A DNA stretch of 64,000 bases, taken from Ginsengibacter hankyongi. Lineage in GTDB: Bacteria > Bacteroidota > Bacteroidia > Chitinophagales > Chitinophagaceae. The DNA lies in contig NZ_VYQF01000002.1 of NCBI RefSeq assembly GCF_008710285.1, positions 310,001-374,000 on the forward strand. Direction: 5' to 3'. This document shows, piece after piece, positions 27,391 to 38,929 of the stretch. The notes below the pieces were generated by a model that saw only the letters and a list, made by a program, of their open reading frames with translations, was not told the origin of the DNA and did no database searches. The translations under genes and the position numbers were made by a program. How positions within the stretch are numbered: position 1 is the first letter of the stretch; each line of letters starts with the position of its first letter.

Positions 27391-28149
27391 CTATCCGTAC
27401 AATTCAAGATGAATCGATTTTCTATCGTAACCTAAAGCTGTAATTTTTTTACGTGCGTCATCAATCATAGCTTTCCATCCGCACAAATAAAAAGATGCGG
27501 GCTGTAAATGTTCAAGGGTTTCGCATGCTTCATTATTCTTTTTACAAATTTCTTCATAAAGACTGTGTACATAACCCGTATGTCCTTCCTCTCCATCCCA
27601 CCCTTCACGGCTGAGCGTGGGCATGTAAGTAAAATTTTCTAATCTCTTCGCCAGCGCTTTCATTTCTTCATGATATAAAAGATCTTTTTTGGTACGGCAT
27701 CCAAAGATCAGGTATAAATTTTTGTGAGGAATATTATGCAATTGAATGTAGTTAAGCATACTCCTGAAAGGAGCAATGCCAGTGCCGGTACAAATGAAAA
27801 ATAAATCTTTTTCAATATGCGCCGGTAAGGTAAATACACCTTGCGGCCCACGCAAGGTTAATTCACTTCCAACTGTCACTTCATTGAATAAGTAATTAGT
27901 TCCTGCGCCATCTTCCAATAACACAATTAATAATTCAAATACATTAGTACCATCGGGCCAGCTAGCTATTGAATAACTACGCCATCTTTTATTTACATGT
28001 TCATGTATAGGTAGATCGAACGTAACAAATTGCCCTGGTTTAAAATCAAAAGATTCAAGCTCATTTACTCTAATAAAAAAACGTTTCGTGTTGTAAGTTT
28101 CGTCTTCAATTCTTATAACTGTTCCCGTCCGCCAGGGTTGTGATGCCAT
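27391..28149 (-). CDS. Ferredoxin-NADP reductase-type FAD oxidoreductase
   Basis: A 252-residue flavoprotein of the FNR fold. WRSYSIASWPDG is the FAD-binding RxYS motif. ELTLRGPQGVFTL closes the FAD domain. FICTGTGIAPFRSML is the NAD(P)-binding GTGIAPF loop, and YLCGWKAMIDDARKKI corresponds to the C-terminal CG-x-x-x-M motif. There is no ferredoxin or globin domain attached. The electron partner is unknown; homologues transfer electrons from NAD(P)H to ferredoxin or oxygenases. It diverges from mfd. Confidence 0.88.
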   Translation of the reverse strand: MASQPWRTGTVIRIEDETYNTKRFFIRVNELESFDFKPGQFVTFDLPIHEHVNKRWRSYSIASWPDGTNVFELLIVLLEDGAGTNYLFNEVTVGSELTLRGPQGVFTLPAHIEKDLFFICTGTGIAPFRSMLNYIQLHNIPHKNLYLIFGCRTKKDLLYHEEMKALAKRLENFTYMPTLSREGWDGEEGHTGYVHSLYEEICKKNNEACETLEHLQPASFYLCGWKAMIDDARKKITALGYDRKSIHLELYG

Positions 28150-28296
28150 GCAAATAAATTTTGGGGAAAATACTGATGATATTTCTAAATGAAAAATTTA
28201 CATTGATTTATTCCTTTTAATAATGTTATATGTTGTTCTCAAATTGGGTTGAGGTAAAATAAAACTTACCTTCGCACCGGTGACAAAAGTTGTTGA

Positions 28297-31200
28297 ATGA
28301 ACCTGGATGTGTTGATGAATATGTATGAAAAAGATTCCCGCATTTTTACAATTGTGGACAGAATCTTATTGTCAAAACCACAACACTTGCATCTCTCGGG
28401 CCTCAGTGGCAGCGCTTCCCAGTTTGTAGTTTCCGCTGTTTTTAATCATTCTTTAAGTTTGCAACTCAACCAGCTTGTTATATTAAGAGATGCTGAAGAA
28501 GCGGCGTATTTTCATAACACAATTGAAAATATAACAAAGGCCCTTGATGTTTTTTATTTTCCCTCTTCATTTAAAAATAAAAAAAATTACCAGCTACTTA
28601 ACAGCAGTCATGTAATGTTGAGAACAGAAGCATTGACTAAGTTAAGCGCAGGCGGTAACCGAAAAATTATTGTTACTTATCCCGAAGCAATTTTTGAAAA
28701 AGTAGTCTTATCAAAAACACTTTCAGAAAATATTATTTCATTTAAGCAAGGCGAAACTATAAATGTAGATGCCCTGCTCGCACGGTTTGTTGATCATGGT
28801 TTTAGCAGGAGCGATTTCGTATATGAGCCCGGCCAGTTTGCCGTTCGTGGCGGTATACTTGATATTTATTCTTACGGCAATGAAAAGCCTTACCGCATTG
28901 AACTATTTGGTAATGACGTAGACAGTATCAGAATCTTTGATCCCGAAACACAATTAAGTGAGCGTAAGCTTTTGCAGGTAAATATTATCCCTAATGTTGA
29001 AACACAATTTGTAACAGGCGAAAAGGTTTCACTCTTAAATTTTCTCCCGGATAATACAATTGTGTGGACAGAAGATTGGGAATTTATTAGGGAGATAATT
29101 GAAGAGCAAATGGAAGATGTTGATTCATTTATTAATGGCGTGAAAACAGGCCGGGAAAAAAATATTGATGAAACGGAAGATGAACTAAATCTCAAAAAAG
29201 ATATTTCAGTAAATGATTTTGTAAATGCTTCTGTTTTGGAAGAACAAATTAAACAAAGACATATTGTTGAATTTGGAGCTAAGCCTTATTTCTCAAAAAA
29301 TGCTCAACTAAAAGATGCAGAAATTACAAACATAAATTTCAATACTGCGCCACAGCCGGCTTTTAACCGGAATTTTAATTTACTAATTGATAATCTTAAA
29401 AATTTTGAAATAAAAAAATACGGCCTTTTTATTTTTGCAGACAATCCAAAACAGTTAGAAAGATTACATACCATTTTCAGAGACCTCAATGCTGAAATTA
29501 ATTTTACGCCTATACCAGCGTCTATACATGAAGGTTATATTGATAATGATTTAAAAATTGTTTGCTATACTGATCACCAGATTTTTCAACGCTATCATAA
29601 ATACAGGGTAAGGCAGGCATTTAGTAAAAACAAAGCGCTTACCTTAAAAACACTCCGGGAGCTTCAGCCGGGCGATTATGTGACACATATTGATCACGGA
29701 GTCGGGGTTTATAGCGGGTTACAAAAGATTGAAGCAAATGGAAGAATGCAGGAAGCAGTAAGAATTGTTTATAAGGACAATGATCTTTTATATGTAAATA
29801 TTTCATCGCTACATAAAATAAGTAAGTACAGTGGTAAAGAAGGAACAGTTCCAAAGATGAACAAACTGGGAAGTGATGTATGGAATAAACTTAAAGACAA
29901 AACAAAGAAGCAAGTAAAAGATATTGCCACCGATCTTATAAAATTATATGCGCAAAGAAAAAGCCTGAAAGGTTTTGCACATTCTCCTGATAATTACATG
30001 CAAACAGAATTAGAAGCGTCGTTTGTATATGAAGATACGCCCGATCAAAATAAAGCAGTAACTGATGTAAAGAATGATATGGAAAAGCCGTCACCCATGG
30101 ACAGGCTCGTATGTGGTGACGTAGGTTTTGGTAAAACAGAAGTAGCCATAAGAGCCGCTTTTAAAACCTGCCTTGACGGTAAACAGGCTGCGGTGCTGGT
30201 TCCTACAACAATTCTTGCATACCAGCATTATAAAACTTTCAGCGAAAGATTAAAAGATTTCCCGGTAACGGTAGATTATATTAACCGGTTTAAAACATCA
30301 AAAGAAAAAAAAGAAACCTTACAAAAAGTTCAGGAAGGTAAGATTGATATTATTATAGGCACTCATGCATTACTGGGAAAAGAGGTAAAGTTTAAAGACC
30401 TTGGTTTAATGGTAATTGATGAAGAGCAAAAGTTTGGTGTATCTGCAAAAGAAAAACTAAAACAAATAAGGACAACCGTTGATTCGCTTACACTAACGGC
30501 AACCCCTATCCCAAGAACTTTGCAGTTTAGCCTAATGGGCGCAAGAGACCTTAGCATAATAAATACGCCACCTCCAAACCGCCAGCCTATCCAAACTGAA
30601 GTGCATGTATTTAACCAGGATTTTATAAGAGATGCTATTTATTATGAAACTGAACGCGGCGGCCAGGTCTTCTTTATACATAATCGTGTACACGGGCTTA
30701 GCGAGATGCGTGCTTTATTGCAAGGTCTTTGCCCTGATCTTAGCATTGCTTATGCTCACGGGCAAATGGAAGGCGACAGGCTTGAAGAAACCATACTCGA
30801 TTTTATGGACCGTAAGTATGATGTATTGGTATGTACCAACATTATTGAAAGCGGTGTTGATATTCCGAATGTGAATACAATTATTGTAAACAATGCGCAC
30901 CAGTTTGGCCTGAGCGATTTGCACCAGTTACGAGGCCGCGTGGGCAGAAGTAATAAAAAAGCTTTTTGTTATTTACTGGCACCTCCCATGAGTACATTGC
31001 CTGCAGATAGCCGAAAACGTTTGACCACCCTGGAGCAGTACAGTGATCTTGGAAGCGGCTTCCAGATTGCCATGCGTGACCTAGATATACGCGGCGCAGG
31101 AAACTTGCTTGGAGGAGAACAAAGTGGTTTTATTGCAGAGATTGGTTTTGAAATGTATCAGAAAATATTAGACGAGGCCATTCGTGAATTAAAGAGGAAA

Positions 31201-31740
31201 GAGTTTAAAGAACTGTTTAAGGAAGAAATACAAAAGCAGGATGATTATGTTTCTGATTGCACCATAGATACTGATTTGGAAATATTAATTCCTGATGAAT
31301 ATGTGGAGAGTATTACTGAAAGACTAAGCCTTTACTCCAGGCTGGATAATTGTGAAAACGAACAAGATCTTTTGGATTTTCATAAAGAAATGATTGACAG
31401 GTTTGGCGCTATTCCGCCTCAGGTTGAAGATCTTTTTACAACATTACGTTGCAGAAAATTAGCTGTTGATTTGGGTTTCGAAAAAATGATCTTAAAAGAA
31501 AATACCTTAAAGTGCTTCTTTGTTGCCAATGCTGACTCGCCTTATTTCAACAGCGAAACATTTATGAAGATTTTAAATTTTATTCAAACTCAAACCAACA
31601 AAGCAAGATTAAAGCAGGTAGGAAGAAACGGAATTTTGATTGTAAAGGAGATCAATAGTATGGAGGAGATGTATGAATTTTTGATGAGAATGCATAAGAC
31701 TTCAATTAAGCACAAAACTGCGTTTACGATTCCTGAATAG
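28297..31740 (+). CDS. mfd: Transcription-repair coupling factor
   Basis: A 1147-residue ATP-dependent translocase that removes stalled RNA polymerase and recruits the UvrAB repair complex. The order is as expected. A UvrB-like N-terminal region (YEPGQFAVRGGILDIYSYGN) comes first, then the RNA-polymerase-interaction/CarD-like domain (LQPGDYVTHIDHGVGVYSGL). The helicase core has Walker A GDVGFGKTEVA, DEEQKFGV, TATPIPRTLQFSL and LHQLRGRVGRS. The C-terminal TRCF domain is ESITERLSLYSRLDN to LRCRKLAVDLG. The length is typical. Confidence 0.97.
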   Translation: MNLDVLMNMYEKDSRIFTIVDRILLSKPQHLHLSGLSGSASQFVVSAVFNHSLSLQLNQLVILRDAEEAAYFHNTIENITKALDVFYFPSSFKNKKNYQLLNSSHVMLRTEALTKLSAGGNRKIIVTYPEAIFEKVVLSKTLSENIISFKQGETINVDALLARFVDHGFSRSDFVYEPGQFAVRGGILDIYSYGNEKPYRIELFGNDVDSIRIFDPETQLSERKLLQVNIIPNVETQFVTGEKVSLLNFLPDNTIVWTEDWEFIREIIEEQMEDVDSFINGVKTGREKNIDETEDELNLKKDISVNDFVNASVLEEQIKQRHIVEFGAKPYFSKNAQLKDAEITNINFNTAPQPAFNRNFNLLIDNLKNFEIKKYGLFIFADNPKQLERLHTIFRDLNAEINFTPIPASIHEGYIDNDLKIVCYTDHQIFQRYHKYRVRQAFSKNKALTLKTLRELQPGDYVTHIDHGVGVYSGLQKIEANGRMQEAVRIVYKDNDLLYVNISSLHKISKYSGKEGTVPKMNKLGSDVWNKLKDKTKKQVKDIATDLIKLYAQRKSLKGFAHSPDNYMQTELEASFVYEDTPDQNKAVTDVKNDMEKPSPMDRLVCGDVGFGKTEVAIRAAFKTCLDGKQAAVLVPTTILAYQHYKTFSERLKDFPVTVDYINRFKTSKEKKETLQKVQEGKIDIIIGTHALLGKEVKFKDLGLMVIDEEQKFGVSAKEKLKQIRTTVDSLTLTATPIPRTLQFSLMGARDLSIINTPPPNRQPIQTEVHVFNQDFIRDAIYYETERGGQVFFIHNRVHGLSEMRALLQGLCPDLSIAYAHGQMEGDRLEETILDFMDRKYDVLVCTNIIESGVDIPNVNTIIVNNAHQFGLSDLHQLRGRVGRSNKKAFCYLLAPPMSTLPADSRKRLTTLEQYSDLGSGFQIAMRDLDIRGAGNLLGGEQSGFIAEIGFEMYQKILDEAIRELKRKEFKELFKEEIQKQDDYVSDCTIDTDLEILIPDEYVESITERLSLYSRLDNCENEQDLLDFHKEMIDRFGAIPPQVEDLFTTLRCRKLAVDLGFEKMILKENTLKCFFVANADSPYFNSETFMKILNFIQTQTNKARLKQVGRNGILIVKEINSMEEMYEFLMRMHKTSIKHKTAFTIPE

Positions 31741-31772
31741 ATAACAGAAAACCTTCGGAGAATGTTCAGGAA

Positions 31773-31806
31773 TAAAAAAAGCGACACAGTATTAACCACA
31801 TCGCTT
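31773..31806 (-). terminator. Terminator downstream of the 66-aa gene
   Basis: AAGCGA/TCGCTT (31779-31784 and 31801-31806) with a 16-nt loop, followed on the minus strand by a T7-8 run. It lies between the convergent mfd and the small gene and could act for the latter. Confidence 0.5.
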
Positions 31807-31825
31807 ACCATTTTTATTGTAGTTC

Positions 31826-32026
31826 TTACCAGCTCTTTTTGGCAACTCCATCTTTTACAGCTTGCAGTGCATTAGCTTCGCTAAGCATTGTTGTCATTTT
31901 ATTGCCTTTACCATCATGGCCCTGCGCCATATATCCACCTCTTGAAGTTTTTGTTATTACTGCATCCTGCATTGGTACATTTTTTTCTTTTGTTTTCATG
32001 CAATAGGCTGTTAACATTTTTGACAT
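31826..32026 (-). CDS. Small conserved protein, DUF5679-like
   Basis: A 66-residue protein (MSKMLTAYCMKTKEKNVPMQ...) with a Gly/Lys-rich centre, GGYMAQGHDGKGNKMTTML. The frame of AYC.K.K...-G..A..G...K.G.K resembles DUF5679, a small zinc-ribbon family whose members read AYCxKCK and GTCPxCGTK. Here only C9 of the four cysteines remains. It may be a Bacteroidota variant with no metal. The function is unknown, but it is a well-formed gene with its own terminator. Confidence 0.7.
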   Translation of the reverse strand: MSKMLTAYCMKTKEKNVPMQDAVITKTSRGGYMAQGHDGKGNKMTTMLSEANALQAVKDGVAKKSW

Positions 32027-32142
32027 TTTGATTGGGTTTATAGTTTTTAAAGTTGGTTATAGCCCAAAGTCAGTTGACAGTGGTATTCAAATTTAGCGAT
32101 TTAATACGTATTTCATGGTATATATTTCCACACAGGTGTGCA

Positions 32143-33297
32143 TTAATCATTCAAAGCGTTCTTAATTTTTTTGAGATTTAATTTCAAATTATACTTCAAA
32201 TACATTTCATAAGAATATTCAAGTCCTGTTCCGCTGGAAATATGCTCCAGAAAATCTTTATAAGGTATAATTCTAAAATCGAAATTTACATTCTTAAAAA
32301 TTTCTTTATCATAAATAAAACTTGCTATTAAAAGCTCACGATGTTTTTCAACAAGCCCCGGATATTTTTCTGAAACAGATTGAAATAAAGCCATTCCTCT
32401 TGGCCCTATAAAACCCCGGCCGTTCCAGTATCGTAAATCAATGCCAACATTTTTAAAGTCCAATAACAGGTGTGAAAGAAAACCATTTCCTTCTTTGAAA
32501 GCTTGTAATTTTTCACCCGAAATATCTTTATAGTTAACGTAGTAATTATCGAATATGATTCTCTTCAATAATTTATGATCGAGGTTAAAAGTCAGCAATG
32601 GGCCAGTAGCAAAATTTACAAGAGATTGCAAAGGCGTATGTAAACTATCAACCTGGCCGCCCTTGTGCGAATACAACATTTGTATAGGAAGCGCAAGATT
32701 AAATTTTTTATTATTAATGATATTTAATTTTGAAACATAACCGATGTCAAATTCTTCTTTAAAATTATCACCGGGATGAATAGCCCTTCTCCAGTTAATA
32801 AAAAAATCATGTGTATAAGGTTTGGTATCCACTTTAAACTGGAAACCGTTTTCCAGCCTTTCGTTAATAATTAATTTGTAATCATAAATGGGTTCTATAA
32901 ATCCATGATTAAGATTTCCTTCCAAAGTTCCAAGTAAAAAGGATGAATGTTTTGCTTTATATTTTACTGTGAAAGTTGGGTCGACTGTGGTATAATGCGG
33001 TCTGCCAAATTCTTTTTGAAGATACAATCCTCCTTTAATAAAAAGCTTCGGTGAAATCTGGTATTCAATTTCAGGAATTATCTGGTAGCCGAACAGCGTT
33101 CCGCTTAATGGAATATTTCCAAACCATTCCGAATTATTTATATAATTAAGGTTGTATAAATTAAATGATAATTGCTGGCTATCTGCAGGATTTATAACGG
33201 TCTCGTTTTTAAAAGTAGGATAATCAACCTGGGCTTTAACTCCTGCAGTCGCAATTAATAAAAAGAAGATTAAAAATTTTCCTCTAGCAGCTTTCAT
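32143..33297 (-). CDS. Putative outer-membrane beta-barrel protein, unknown function
   Basis: A 384-residue exported protein with signal peptide MKAARGKFLIFFLLIATAGV ending at KAQ. The remainder alternates short amphipathic strands with polar turns (KLFIKGGLYLQKEF, SSFLLGTLEGNLNHGF, VGIDLRYWNGRGFIGPRG). It ends in YEMYLKYNLKLNLKK, consistent with an outer-membrane barrel of about 16 strands. I do not recognise the family. It sits downstream of gyrB behind a strong terminator and is probably transcribed alone. Confidence 0.7.
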   Translation of the reverse strand: MKAARGKFLIFFLLIATAGVKAQVDYPTFKNETVINPADSQQLSFNLYNLNYINNSEWFGNIPLSGTLFGYQIIPEIEYQISPKLFIKGGLYLQKEFGRPHYTTVDPTFTVKYKAKHSSFLLGTLEGNLNHGFIEPIYDYKLIINERLENGFQFKVDTKPYTHDFFINWRRAIHPGDNFKEEFDIGYVSKLNIINNKKFNLALPIQMLYSHKGGQVDSLHTPLQSLVNFATGPLLTFNLDHKLLKRIIFDNYYVNYKDISGEKLQAFKEGNGFLSHLLLDFKNVGIDLRYWNGRGFIGPRGMALFQSVSEKYPGLVEKHRELLIASFIYDKEIFKNVNFDFRIIPYKDFLEHISSGTGLEYSYEMYLKYNLKLNLKKIKNALND

Positions 33298-33411
33298 GAA
33301 TTGAATTTATTATCTAATTGTTTATGGATGCAATATTACGCTTCTACGCTTAAAAACCACCTTAACATGTGTAACAATGTTTATCACTAAAAAAATTTAC
33401 AATACAATGAA

Positions 33412-33446
33412 ATAAAAAAAGCTTTTTCATTTTCTGAAAAAGCTTT
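33412..33446 (-). terminator. Strong terminator of gyrB
   Basis: A perfect 12-bp stem (33418-33429 pairing with 33435-33446), AAAGCTTTTTCA, with a 5-nt loop and a T run on the minus-strand side. Confidence 0.9.
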
Positions 33447-33470
33447 ATAATAATTTACAGGATCTAAAAG

Positions 33471-35504
<2,034 letters not shown>

Positions 35505-35655
35505 CTAATAATGTAGATATAATAAGCATCTGAATGGATATAAACTCGCTTTAGGAATGTTTGGGAGATAATGTGGATAAGTAAAAAAAACTGCATATTC
35601 ATGCCCCATAAACGCTTGAAAATCTTATTTCAAAAAATTTTTATTAAACTTATTT

Positions 35656-35663
35656 TACCTTTG
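35656..35663 (+). promoter_or_regulatory. -7 box (TACCTTTG) 8 nt before the AraC-type gene
   Basis: An exact TAnnTTTG ending 8 nt before the ATG at 35672. The geometry is the same as at hemA and implies a nearly leaderless transcript. Confidence 0.55.
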
Positions 35664-35671
35664 CATACTTT

Positions 35672-36607
35672 ATGGTACACTCTAATGACATTTTAACTCT
35701 TTCTTTAAATCATCCTGTTATGCAGGAGGAAATGGAATTGGTGCACCATAAAGTTCAAAAAATACCGGGCACGGTTCAATATGTAATTAACCGATATAGG
35801 AAATTACCTGCCATGAGTTTTGAGGACACCGGGATGATGGTATACGATTATAAATCCGGAGACAAAAAAGAAAGCACGCTTGAATTAATTTTTTGTGTTA
35901 CGGGAAACCGTTATTGCAAACAAAAAGATGCGGAATGTAGTTTTTGTAAAAACTCCAAATCCGACCATTGCCAGGAAATAATAGATACAGTTGATGTAGC
36001 AAGTTTCCGGTTTAATTCCGATCATCTTTCGCAGTTTGTAAAGAGCATAAAAACCACTTCATTTTCTGAAAGCATTTTAAACTTTAGCCATACTTCTTCA
36101 TTTTCAAAATCGTTACCTCTTTGCAGTAAAACAAGAAGTGTTCTGGAAGCTTTATTAAATAATTCTTATTCTGAAAGTCTTGAAAATATTTTTATAAATG
36201 CGCAAACGCAAATGCTGTTACTGTACAGCATGGAATGTATGGCGGGAGATGGTGTAGACTCTTTTACCTGTAAATTTTTAGCTAATGATGCAGACAGGGA
36301 TAAAATCGCATTGGCCAGGGAAATTTTACTGGAGCACATAAGCCAACCCCTGACTATAAAGGAACTCAGCCGTAAGGCAGCTATTAATGAATGTTATTTA
36401 AAGAAAGGATTTAAAGAAATGTATGGCACTACTATCTTCGATTTTTTTCAGAGCCAGCGAATGGAACACGCGAAATATCTTTTGTATGAAAAAGGGCTAA
36501 GCGTCACGGATGTTTCTGCGTTATTAGGTTATTCTTCTATCTCACATTTTTCTACCGCTTTTAAAAAACACACCGGCTTAAAACCTTGTGAATTATTATT
36601 TCACTAA
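35672..36607 (+). CDS. AraC-family transcriptional regulator with N-terminal cysteine cluster
   Basis: A 311-residue regulator. The C-terminal 105 residues are the double helix-turn-helix of AraC proteins: QPLTIKELSRKAAINECYLK and then VTDVSALLGYSSISHFSTAF with KKHTGLKP. The N-terminal half is a ligand- or metal-sensing domain of the PchR/YbtA-like group that controls siderophore receptors. It contains C75, C82, C89, C92 and C100 (C-x6-C-x2-C-x7-C), a layout able to bind a metal or cluster. It lies directly upstream of a FecA-like receptor and the heme genes, so iron- or heme-responsive activation of the receptor is likely. Confidence 0.85.
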   Translation: MVHSNDILTLSLNHPVMQEEMELVHHKVQKIPGTVQYVINRYRKLPAMSFEDTGMMVYDYKSGDKKESTLELIFCVTGNRYCKQKDAECSFCKNSKSDHCQEIIDTVDVASFRFNSDHLSQFVKSIKTTSFSESILNFSHTSSFSKSLPLCSKTRSVLEALLNNSYSESLENIFINAQTQMLLLYSMECMAGDGVDSFTCKFLANDADRDKIALAREILLEHISQPLTIKELSRKAAINECYLKKGFKEMYGTTIFDFFQSQRMEHAKYLLYEKGLSVTDVSALLGYSSISHFSTAFKKHTGLKPCELLFH

Positions 36608-36620
36608 TATCCATAACTGT

Positions 36621-36660
36621 TTTTCCTCTTTTCGTAAACCGGTTTTCCCGATTTTGTAAA
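36621..36660 (+). promoter_or_regulatory. Candidate AraC operator: 22-bp-spaced direct repeat
   Basis: TTTTCCnnnTTTnGTAAA occurs at 36621-36638 and again at 36643-36660, exactly 22 bp apart, in the 110-bp gap before the TonB receptor. Tandem half-sites two helical turns apart are typical of AraC-family operators. A related TTTTCCCG-T-rich-AAA copy lies at 40592-40609. Confidence 0.45.
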
Positions 36661-36717
36661 TCATTCTTTTTTATTGATTCTTCATTTGCATAAATATTCA
36701 AAAAGAAAAATGCAATA

Positions 36718-38892
36718 ATGATGAACAAAAAAATCATAGCTAGCTTAATTACTTTACTAAGTTTTATGAATACAATAGCCCAACAAAAAGATACGGTTAA
36801 ATTATTAAAAGAAATTATTGTTACCGGCTATAAAACAGTAAATGGTGTTGGACATTTGTTGGAAATAAAAGATGGAATTATTTACGCCGGAAGAAAAAAC
36901 GAAGTAATTATTGTTGATAGTTTAGACGCTAATAAAGCAATTAATAATACAAGACAAATCTTAGGAAGGATACCCGGCCTAAACATTGTTGAAACAGAAA
37001 GCAGTGGCTTTACCGCAAATGGAATTGCTACAAGAGGATTGAATCCTACACAAAGCATTGAAATGAACACAAGGCAAAATGGTTATAATATCAGTGCTGA
37101 TGTATATGGTTACAATGAAGCTTATTATATTCCACCGATGGAAGCTGTCAAACGAATTGAAATGGTAAGAGGTGCTTCCTCTTTACAATTCGGGGCACAA
37201 TTTGGCGGACTTGTAAATTATATAACGGAGGATGCTCCCAAAGACAAACCTTTTCAGTTTATTTCTTCTCAAACGGGCGGCAGTTTCGGAATGTTTAATT
37301 CTTTCAATTCCATTGGCGGCAATTATAAAAAAATAAGCTACTATTGTTTTCTTCAATATAGAAATATGGATGGTGAACGACCTAATAGCCAGCAGTGGCA
37401 GCTTTCAGGTTTTGGCAAAATCCGATATACGCCTTCGAGTAAGATAAATATTGGCATCGAGTACTCCCTGCTGCGCAATAGAATACAAATGCCCGGCGGC
37501 TTATCTGACAGCCTTTTTGATGCGAGCCCAAAGGCGTCTATCCGTTCAAGAAACTGGTTAAAAAGCCCATGGAATATTTTAAGTGGATCTATAAATCTTA
37601 ACCCCACAGAGAACACCACTATAACTTTAAAAACAACTTATATTTTTAGTAATCGCTCCCTCATTTGGCGCAATGAAGACGGTGGCGCAAGTGCATTAGA
37701 TATCATCGACCCAGCGACAAACCAATATGTACCGAGGGAAGTGGAAAGCGAAGACATGCATAGCATAGCAACAGAAGCCAGGCTTTCTACAAGTTATAAG
37801 TTAGGAAACAATTCATCCACACTTGCCGGCGGCATAAGATTTACCTACGCATGGTTCAATCGTGAAGAAGGCGGAGAAGGCACTACCAACAGCGACTTTG
37901 ATTTATCAATAACAGGTGATTGGGAAAAAAAGTTAAATTTTACAACTACTAATATTGCACCTTTTGTTGAAAATATTTTTCGAATGGGAAATAAATTTAC
38001 AGTAACACCAGGTATAAGATTTGAGTATTTAAAAAGCACTGCAGACGGATATGTAATTGATGATATTTATAAGATTACAATAGATAAAAGTAAAAACAGA
38101 CAATTTCTCCTAACCGGTATTGGCATTGAATATAAACCAACAAGCAATTCGGGTATCTATGGTAATATAAGCCAGGCGTACAGGCCAATCGATTACAACC
38201 AGCAACAACCATTCGGTGTTACGGCGAAGATTGATCAGAATTTAAAAGATGCCTTTGGTTTTAACTCTGACTTGGGTTATAGAACTATAATTAAAAATTA
38301 TCTGAATGTGGATGCAAGTTTATTTTACCTGGCCTATAATAATAGAATAGGCGAAGTGGTAAAGATCGACCCGGCTACAGGACTTGATTATGCATACCGA
38401 ACTAATATTGCCAACAGTGTACATAAGGGATTAGAAACATATATAGAGTTTAATATTTTAAAGTTTTTAAATCAACGTTCCAAACAAGGGCTAAGTATCT
38501 TTAATTCGTTTGCTTACATCAACGCAAAATATACAAGTGGTGAGTATAAAGGAAACAGGGTTGAAGCCGCAGCAAAAGAAATAGAAAGAGTGGGAGTAAT
38601 TTATAATAACAAACATCTTTCAGCAACATGCCAGGTTAATTATGTAGGCGATGCTTTTGGTGATGCAACTAACGTAAAGATCAGCGACAATCCTGTTGCA
38701 GGCCATATTCCGGCGTACACAGTTTTAGATTTTAGCACTACTTATAAGATCAATAACTATGCAATAAAATGTGGGGTAAATAATCTTGCAGACCAATCAT
38801 ATTTTACAAGAAGAACCGATGAATATCCCGGGCCAGGGATAATACCCGCTATTGGAAGAAGCTTTTATTTAGGTTTATCTGCTAAGTTTTGA
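36718..38892 (+). CDS. FecA-like TonB-dependent siderophore/iron receptor
   Basis: A 724-residue outer-membrane receptor. The signal peptide ends near residue 21 (NTIAQ). The plug domain holds INNTRQILGRIPGLNIVE, IATRGLNPTQSIEMNTRQNG and IEMVRGASSLQFGAQFGGLV, the phrasing of the ferric-dicitrate (FecA) group. The barrel follows and ends in GRSFYLGLSAKF with a terminal Phe. It lacks the SusC-type carboxypeptidase-regulatory extension and the FecA signalling domain. It imports an iron complex with TonB energy; the exact ligand is not predictable. Regulation by the upstream AraC protein is inferred. Confidence 0.9.
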   Translation: MMNKKIIASLITLLSFMNTIAQQKDTVKLLKEIIVTGYKTVNGVGHLLEIKDGIIYAGRKNEVIIVDSLDANKAINNTRQILGRIPGLNIVETESSGFTANGIATRGLNPTQSIEMNTRQNGYNISADVYGYNEAYYIPPMEAVKRIEMVRGASSLQFGAQFGGLVNYITEDAPKDKPFQFISSQTGGSFGMFNSFNSIGGNYKKISYYCFLQYRNMDGERPNSQQWQLSGFGKIRYTPSSKINIGIEYSLLRNRIQMPGGLSDSLFDASPKASIRSRNWLKSPWNILSGSINLNPTENTTITLKTTYIFSNRSLIWRNEDGGASALDIIDPATNQYVPREVESEDMHSIATEARLSTSYKLGNNSSTLAGGIRFTYAWFNREEGGEGTTNSDFDLSITGDWEKKLNFTTTNIAPFVENIFRMGNKFTVTPGIRFEYLKSTADGYVIDDIYKITIDKSKNRQFLLTGIGIEYKPTSNSGIYGNISQAYRPIDYNQQQPFGVTAKIDQNLKDAFGFNSDLGYRTIIKNYLNVDASLFYLAYNNRIGEVVKIDPATGLDYAYRTNIANSVHKGLETYIEFNILKFLNQRSKQGLSIFNSFAYINAKYTSGEYKGNRVEAAAKEIERVGVIYNNKHLSATCQVNYVGDAFGDATNVKISDNPVAGHIPAYTVLDFSTTYKINNYAIKCGVNNLADQSYFTRRTDEYPGPGIIPAIGRSFYLGLSAKF

Positions 38893-38929
38893 AATGTTTT
38901 ATAAAACAAAAATTTAAACAAGATTTTCT

